Of a stretch of DNA of 11,290 bases, positions 7,440 through 11,290 are shown piece by piece. Positions within the stretch are counted from its first letter, which is position 1. Every line of letters starts with the position of its first letter. The position numbers were made by a program, and so were the translations under genes. The notes beneath the pieces are model-generated. The model saw only the letters and a program-made list of their open reading frames with translations. It was not told where the DNA came from and made no database searches. The stretch is from an uncultured Desulfuromonadales bacterium. Its GTDB lineage: Bacteria; Desulfobacterota; Desulfuromonadia; Desulfuromonadales; Geopsychrobacteraceae. Location of the stretch: assembly GCA_947259685.1 (NCBI GenBank), contig CAMYNC010000128.1:1-11290 (forward strand), in the 5' to 3' direction.

Positions 7440-8774
7440 TTGAAAAGTAGAGTGCTGACCCTGCTGCTGGCCCTGGGGATAGCTGGCGTTATCTACTGGG
7501 GGCTGGACCTTGACCAGCAACTCAGGCTCGGTATGGCTGTCCTGGCCGGTATCGCCACGCTTTGGATAACCGAAACCTTTCATGTCACCGTTACGGCATT
7601 GCTGATACCGATACTGGCAGTTGTCAGCGGCACGTTCAATGTGACGGAAGCTTTGGAAAACTTTGCAGATCCGATTATTTTCCTGTTTCTAGGCGGGTTT
7701 GCGCTGGCGGCCGCCCTGCACAGACAGGGGCTAGATGCGCGCCTGGCGGCCCGGGTCATCGGCATCGCCAAGGGACGCCTGGATCTAGCCTGCCTGTTAT
7801 TGTTTGCCGTTACCACAGTTTTGTCCATGTGGGTCTCGAATACCGCGACAACGGCAATGATGCTTCCACTAGGGCTGGGACTGCTAGCCGACCATCCCTA
7901 TAGCGAGAATCAGCGGACCTACTGGTTTGTGTTGCTGGGCATCGCCTACTCGGCGAATATCGGTGGGATCGGCACGTTGGTTGGAAGCCCGCCGAATGCC
8001 ATTGCTGCCGCCGCTACCGGATTGGGCTTTACCGACTGGCTGGTGTTCGGATTGCCGACGGCCGCTGCAATGTTTCCGGTGGTCGTGACGGTACTCTGGT
8101 GGACCCTGCGTCCGGGTTTTCCCGACCAGCGAGTGGCGACGGAGCAGGTGGCCCCGATGCAGGCCGGTCAGTGGCTAACGTTGGTGGTATTTCTGCTGAC
8201 TGTTAGCCTATGGCTTTTCAGCAAACTCTTGGCTCAAGGGCTGGGAATCGAAAAGGGATTCGACTCGGTGGTGGCCATTGCGGCGCTGATTCTGCTCACG
8301 GCCCTGCGGCTGGTCGATTGGAAAGACATCAATGACGCCGTGGACTGGGGCGTGCTGCTATTGTTCGGTGGCGGGCTGACCCTGTCGGCCCTGCTCAAGA
8401 CGACCGGGACCAGCATCTTCCTGGCCAAATCCCTGATCGGTTTGATGCACGGTGCGCCACTGTTTCTGTTTTTGCTGGCAGTAACGGGTTTTGTGGTCAT
8501 GCTGACCGAAATCGCCAGCAATACTGCCAGCAGTGCACTGCTGGTGCCGATCTTCGTTTCCGTCGCCGAAGCAATGGGTCTGCCTACTGCCGCAATGGCG
8601 GTGGTGATCGCCATTGCGGCGTCCTGCGCTTTCATGCTGCCGGTCGCGACCCCGCCGAACGCGATTGTTTTCGGTACCGGCTTTGTTCCCCAGAGCCGGA
8701 TGATGCGCGTCGGGCTGATGCTGAATATCTGCATGAGCCTGTTTATTGCAGCCGGGGCGTGGTTATTTCTATGA
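7440..8774 (+). CDS. SLC13/DASS-family sodium-coupled anion (dicarboxylate/sulfate) transporter
   Basis: The 444-aa inner-membrane permease has about eleven hydrophobic segments and the internal two-fold repeat of the divalent anion:Na+ symporters. Two SNT motifs (133-135 in WVSNTATTAMMLP and 360-362 in EIASNTASSALLVP) and two PPN motifs (183-186 in GSPPNAIA and 404-407 in ATPPNAIVFG) are the paired substrate and Na+ sites. All four are intact, so it is probably active. Likely substrates are C4-dicarboxylates or other small divalent anions; specificity cannot be read from sequence. TTG 7440 has a TGAGGA element about 6 bp upstream; GTG 7452 is an in-frame alternative. A short ACAGG/CCTGT hairpin lies just after the stop. 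Confidence 0.92.
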   Translation: MKSRVLTLLLALGIAGVIYWGLDLDQQLRLGMAVLAGIATLWITETFHVTVTALLIPILAVVSGTFNVTEALENFADPIIFLFLGGFALAAALHRQGLDARLAARVIGIAKGRLDLACLLLFAVTTVLSMWVSNTATTAMMLPLGLGLLADHPYSENQRTYWFVLLGIAYSANIGGIGTLVGSPPNAIAAAATGLGFTDWLVFGLPTAAAMFPVVVTVLWWTLRPGFPDQRVATEQVAPMQAGQWLTLVVFLLTVSLWLFSKLLAQGLGIEKGFDSVVAIAALILLTALRLVDWKDINDAVDWGVLLLFGGGLTLSALLKTTGTSIFLAKSLIGLMHGAPLFLFLLAVTGFVVMLTEIASNTASSALLVPIFVSVAEAMGLPTAAMAVVIAIAASCAFMLPVATPPNAIVFGTGFVPQSRMMRVGLMLNICMSLFIAAGAWLFL

Positions 8775-8901
8775 CAGGTCATGCCCTGTACCTCAAACTG
8801 CTCAGGATTGAAGAGTGCATTGCAGCTATGTCGATTCTCTGTCCACCCAAAAGACCACGGCGTGCCATTTTTTTTGCCTTCTTCAATTTGGAGCTGCCTT
8901 A

Positions 8902-9282
8902 CTAAGTGAGCAAAGGCGGATTTGGAAAGATGCGCTTGAGATTCCGCTCGATTTCCGCTTTCAATTCGCTCAGATCTGAACTTTTGACGATGTATGCGTC
9001 GGCCAGCCAAGAGGAAAAATCGTCCTTGTAGCAATCGTATGCGCTACAGAGAATAACCGGCAGGCCGGAACGCTCCTTGACGATAGTCTGCAGCATATCG
9101 AGACCGCTCTCCTGTTTGATCTTGATGTCGAGGACGACCAGATCGATCTGCTGGTTTTCGAGAGCTCTGGTTGCCTCCGTACAGTTCTCAGCAGCAATCA
9201 CCTGATATCCTTCGTCTTCCAGTTCTTCAGTGTAGAGGAGTCTTATCCCAGGTTCATCATCGACCACCAAAATTGTAGACAT
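8902..9282 (-). CDS. Single-domain response regulator (CheY-like receiver)
   Basis: The 126-aa protein is a receiver domain only. The acidic pocket residues D8 and D9, phospho-acceptor D52 (in VVLDIKI), the signalling S80 (ILCSAYD) and K100 (YIVKSSDL) are all present, so phosphotransfer should be possible. There is no output domain; it would act through a partner, as in CheY or Spo0F-like relays. The residue after K100 is Ser where Pro is usual. No histidine kinase is encoded in the window. The start is supported by AAGGAG about 8 bp upstream. It converges on the SLC13 gene and lies about 180 bp downstream of the DUF1127 gene on the same strand, so cotranscription is possible. Confidence 0.92.
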   Translation of the reverse strand: MSTILVVDDEPGIRLLYTEELEDEGYQVIAAENCTEATRALENQQIDLVVLDIKIKQESGLDMLQTIVKERSGLPVILCSAYDCYKDDFSSWLADAYIVKSSDLSELKAEIERNLKRIFPNPPLLT

Positions 9283-9465
9283 AGCAGGGCTCCTTGTTTT
9301 GAGAAAAAAACATCAAATTAACAACTAGCGCTACCGCAGCTTGATTACTGATCGCAATATCGGAAGCAATGACTCTCCACTTTGAGAACCTCGGCAAACT
9401 AGATTCGGTATTAAGTTGTGTGGAAGTAACGCAATGCACGCATATCAGTAATTCTTGATAAGCAG

Positions 9466-9744
9466 TCATTGGAGGTTTCGATTTAATTTATGTTTGTATC
9501 CCGTATTTGTCTTTTTAAGGGCCACGTTTGCAACTGATTCAGTGCGTCTTCGGGGCGACACATCTTCAACCGGGGTGTAATTCCAAAACGGCCGCCTAGC
9601 TTCACGGTCAGCGTCTGTACGACTGATACCGATATCCTTCAGGAGATAATCACTTATTTTTGCTAGCTGATTACGCTGCCTCGATATTTCTCGCCAGAAT
9701 TGAATCTTTGCAAATACCTTGTTAGTGAAGGGAAGCAACAGCAT
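9466..9744 (-). CDS. DUF1127-domain protein, 92 aa
   Basis: The centre of the protein (QFWREISRQRNQLAKISDYLLKDIGISRTDADREARRPFW) is the DUF1127 pattern: an arginine-rich helix, L-x-x-ISDYLLKDIGIS and a trailing E/A-R segment. In other bacteria DUF1127 proteins are small, often stress- or phosphate-regulated proteins, some of which bind RNA; function here is unknown. The start is set by AAAAGGAGGC, with GGAGG 7 bp before ATG 9744; a longer in-frame extension to 9897 is not needed. A basic C-terminal tail of about 37 residues is longer than in typical members. Confidence 0.82.
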   Translation of the reverse strand: MLLLPFTNKVFAKIQFWREISRQRNQLAKISDYLLKDIGISRTDADREARRPFWNYTPVEDVSPRRRTESVANVALKKTNTGYKHKLNRNLQ

Positions 9745-9809
9745 GAACAAGCCTCCTTTTTCTCGGGGGTTGATGAATTGACACCTTTTATCCCAGGCAG
9801 AGGTGGGCA

Positions 9810-10103
9810 ATGAACTATTTAATGTGGGATTTTGCAAAAAATACCAATTTAGGTATAGGGCATGTTGAAAGAGTAGCTCAAGAATGTAGAAGAGCAAGGG
9901 TTTGGATGAGACTTTCCGTTCAAAAACAGTATGTTATTCTCTTTTCCAAGCCTTGTAGAACAGTGGTTAATTTGGGGGAGTCAATAAGGAACCGTATTTA
10001 TCAGTGGCTCAGTTCAACAGGTGAGTCAAAAGTTTTTTTAAATAAACAAACTGTATACTGTATAAAACAGAAAAGCTCTAAGTATCTAAAAATTAGGACA
10101 TAA
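9810..10103 (+). CDS. Doubtful 97-aa ORF, divergent from the DUF1127 gene
   Basis: An ATG at 9810 follows a GAGGTGGG stretch that could serve as a ribosome binding site. The basic product has no family I recognise and no membrane segment. The DNA is AT-rich and overlaps the expected promoter region of the divergent DUF1127 gene. It is either a small accessory gene or chance. Confidence 0.3.
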   Translation: MNYLMWDFAKNTNLGIGHVERVAQECRRARVWMRLSVQKQYVILFSKPCRTVVNLGESIRNRIYQWLSSTGESKVFLNKQTVYCIKQKSSKYLKIRT

Positions 10104-10120
10104 ATTCTATTTCTAGCTTG

Positions 10121-10138
10121 CATTGTTTCACAACAATG
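10121..10138. promoter_or_regulatory. 7-bp perfect inverted repeat upstream of zinc-ribbon gene 2
   Basis: CATTGTT (10121-10127) and AACAATG (10132-10138) are separated by 4 bp. No T run follows, so this is more likely an operator or leader hairpin for the gene at 10199 than a terminator. Confidence 0.35.
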
Positions 10139-10198
10139 ATAACCTTAGACCTGATCGGTGATAAATTTACATAAACCACAACCAGGGAGGAAAAGAAA

Positions 10199-10612
10199 AT
10201 GATTTGCCCCATCTGTCATAAAAAAAATCATATAGAAATCGATCTTCACTCAGACGGATTTGCTGAAAATCTCCAGGAGTGTGGAAATTGCGGTGCAATC
10301 TGGACTCAGCAAATGAGTACTGAAATCCTTTTTAAAAAAACCATTTTCAGCCCAGGCAATAATTGGAACAATAATATGGGAGGTAACGATGAAAAAGCGA
10401 TTGATAGAGGCTGGACTTTGGAGTCAAAAAGAGGGACAGGAACCAGAAAGCGACATTTCCTCAGCTTGGCGCGTTGTGGCCAGATTGGGATATCCAGGAA
10501 GATATGGAGGAAAGGCGCAGGACGGCCTCGAGGAATACCTGATTGTAAATCCGCGGACAGGGAATTTGCTGGCATCCGGCAAAGGTGCTTCCATTACAGT
10601 AGCTATGTGTAA
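10199..10612 (+). CDS. Small CxxC zinc-ribbon protein (paralogue 2), C-terminus uncertain
   Basis: The start is supported by AGGGAGG (about 10184-10190) upstream of the ATG. Residues 1-33 (MICPICHKKNHIEIDLHSDG onward) align without gaps to the protein at 6977, with Cys 3, 6, 28 and 31 all kept. The open frame runs 137 aa, but beyond about residue 65 it overlaps the 89-aa gene at 10389 in another frame and reads as a basic, motif-free sequence, so the long tail is probably spurious. A run of seven A (10334-10340) sits just after the conserved part. One extra A would end the protein at TAA 10360-10362, giving about 54 aa. The genuine end may therefore be upstream of 10389. Confidence 0.65.
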   Translation: MICPICHKKNHIEIDLHSDGFAENLQECGNCGAIWTQQMSTEILFKKTIFSPGNNWNNNMGGNDEKAIDRGWTLESKRGTGTRKRHFLSLARCGQIGISRKIWRKGAGRPRGIPDCKSADREFAGIRQRCFHYSSYV

Positions 10613-10658
10613 AGCCGCTATTGCCGCAAGGGCCCAAGACCGAGATTTTCATTGTTGA
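10389..10658 (+). CDS. Hypothetical protein, 89 aa
   Basis: GGGAGG about 5 bp before ATG 10389 supports translation. The product is soluble, with a charged N-terminus (MKKRLIEAGLWSQKEGQEPE) and a Gly-rich centre. Its second half (YLIVNPRTGNLLASGKGAS, then a helix VAMCKAAIAARA) reads like a strand-turn-strand plus helix. I do not recognise the family. It overlaps the out-of-frame tail of the zinc-ribbon ORF and is probably cotranscribed and translationally linked with it. It is the more protein-like of the two overlapping frames. Confidence 0.6.
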   Translation: MKKRLIEAGLWSQKEGQEPESDISSAWRVVARLGYPGRYGGKAQDGLEEYLIVNPRTGNLLASGKGASITVAMCKAAIAARAQDRDFHC

Positions 10659-10989
10659 ATGATCCCAGAGAGCTGGAGGATTTGAGTTTCAGTGGTTCCC
10701 GTGCTCAGGATAGATTTCCAGATAGGATCTTCCGGCTTTAGTGTTAAAGCAGATCCACCGTTGTTTAGGAAGTGGGGGCTGCCCTGTTTTAATTCTTGAT
10801 GGCGGGACAGTACCGATCTTAGGTTTCTGCATGCCTCGCAAACTCTTTCTGAACAAATTTTTATTCTGAAGAGGTCAGATTTGCTTTCTGATCTTGTTTT
10901 TTTATGAGAGCTGGGTAGATTTAAATAGAGAAAGTATTAATTGTATGAAGACCTCTGACAAATTTTATACCTTTCAGGAGGCTCTAAAA
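10659..10989. other. Intergenic stretch with terminator and leader
   Basis: No supported gene lies in these 331 bp. They contain a strong hairpin-plus-T-run at 10872-10903 and, after it, about 85 bp of AT-rich DNA that must include the promoter and the AGGAGG ribosome binding site (10976-10981) of the gene at 10990. Confidence 0.5.
10872..10903 (+). terminator. Strong Rho-independent terminator
   Basis: AGGTCAGA (10872-10879) pairs with TCTGATCT (10887-10894), one G-T wobble, with a 7-nt loop, followed after two bases by seven T (10897-10903). It probably ends the transcript that carries the zinc-ribbon 2 and 89-aa genes. Confidence 0.8.
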
Positions 10990-11290
10990 ATGGGCGCCAA
11001 TGATACGCAGATCAATGTCCTTGTCGCTATCGGAAATAAAGTTATCTGTGAAAGTCTATGCCACACACTGGGAAGTCAGCATACACTGGGAAGTCAGCAT
11101 ACACTGGGAAGCCAGCAGCCGAGTTACAGTTGCACTACTAACATTCAGAACAAATCCACCACTGCTCCGGATATTGTCCTTTTTAATGGGGCAAAGACTC
11201 TTGAACAATTGCAGGACAGATACCTTGAAGCAAAATTTATCCTTATGGACACTGGTCTGAACGAGCAAGATATCACCTATCTGCTGTTCT
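10990..11290 (+). CDS. Probable response regulator N-terminus, partial (runs off window)
   Basis: The frame is open for 100 codons to the window edge and starts 8 bp after AGGAGG. It begins MGANDTQINVLVAIGNKVIC, a receiver-like beta1-alpha1 start. Then come a repeat region, an APDIVLFNGAKTLEQL segment resembling the beta3 strand of a receiver, and a FILMDTGLNEQDITYLL strand-helix. The usual DD pair and phospho-acceptor Asp are not in their canonical form (AIGN and FNG instead), so this may be a pseudo-receiver. A LuxR-type DNA-binding domain beyond the window is expected but not visible. An in-frame triple 18-bp repeat lengthens the end of helix 1. Confidence 0.55.
   Translation, partial: MGANDTQINVLVAIGNKVICESLCHTLGSQHTLGSQHTLGSQQPSYSCTTNIQNKSTTAPDIVLFNGAKTLEQLQDRYLEAKFILMDTGLNEQDITYLLF
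11065..11118 (+). repeat. Three tandem 18-bp units, in frame
   Basis: Units at 11065-11082 and 11083-11100 are identical; the third (11101-11118) differs at two or three positions. Each unit is six codons (TLGSQH, TLGSQH, TLGSQQ) in the frame of the gene at 10990, so changes in copy number keep the frame. Confidence 0.92.

Noticed and set aside
8860..8880. Eight-T run after a GGCGTGCC sequence as a terminator for SLC13
   Set aside because: The putative stem is only three base pairs with an impossibly short loop, so no stable hairpin precedes the T run.
8234..9034. 266-codon minus-strand frame across the SLC13 3' end
   Set aside because: It is antisense to conserved SLC13 motifs and also overlaps the response regulator in another frame; no family resemblance.
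9257..9469. 70-codon minus-strand frame starting with an ATGA overlap at the DUF1127 stop
   Set aside because: The overlap suggests translational coupling, but the peptide has no motif, no ribosome binding site precedes it, and its 3' end runs over the ribosome binding site and start of the response regulator.

Overview
The window looks like chromosomal DNA from a Gram-negative environmental bacterium, probably a deltaproteobacterium (Desulfobacterota, Desulfuromonas/Geobacter-like). This is inferred from the mix of families, namely a Thermotoga-type alpha-glucan phosphorylase, MarC, an SLC13/DASS permease, a stand-alone receiver protein, a DUF1127 protein and tiny CxxC zinc-ribbon proteins. 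No 16S or other phylogenetic marker is present, so the assignment is tentative. There are no tRNA or rRNA genes, CRISPR arrays or transposases that I can see.

Left block (1-5731). A terminator-like hairpin (105-145) closes an upstream unit. A sigma70-like promoter (282-309) precedes a decayed carboxymuconolactone-decarboxylase/AhpD-like pseudogene (391-591), then an hsp20 small heat shock gene broken by an in-frame TGA (702-704), a 62-aa unknown protein, and a MarC-family membrane protein. On the minus strand, converging on MarC, are a short-chain dehydrogenase/reductase (SDR) followed by an alpha-glucan phosphorylase, probably one transcript. The SDR is preceded by a second, inverted copy of the hsp20 promoter region and of the first part of hsp20. 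The 5-kb block is therefore bounded by diverged inverted repeats, and the SDR-glgP unit appears to have acquired an hsp20-type leader. The SDR lacks two of its four canonical catalytic residues (N115D, K161R).

Middle block (5732-8774). After an AT-rich stretch with no supported gene come, all on the plus strand, a membrane-anchored protein resembling the DUF6544/DUF6920 family, a 63-aa zinc-ribbon protein, a doubtful 60-aa ORF and an SLC13-type anion/dicarboxylate transporter.

Right block (8775-11290). A single-domain response regulator and a DUF1127 protein lie on the minus strand. On the plus strand follow a doubtful ORF, a second zinc-ribbon protein paralogous to the one at 6977, an overlapping 89-aa unknown protein with a good ribosome binding site, a strong intrinsic terminator, and the start of a probable response regulator that runs off the window and carries an in-frame 18-bp tandem repeat.

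Overall this looks like a stress, carbon-storage and signalling neighbourhood with many small proteins and clear signs of duplication and gene decay. I do not see a convincing new multi-gene system. The most unusual features are the duplicated, inverted hsp20 leader now serving SDR-glgP, the catalytically altered SDR, and the paired zinc-ribbon proteins.
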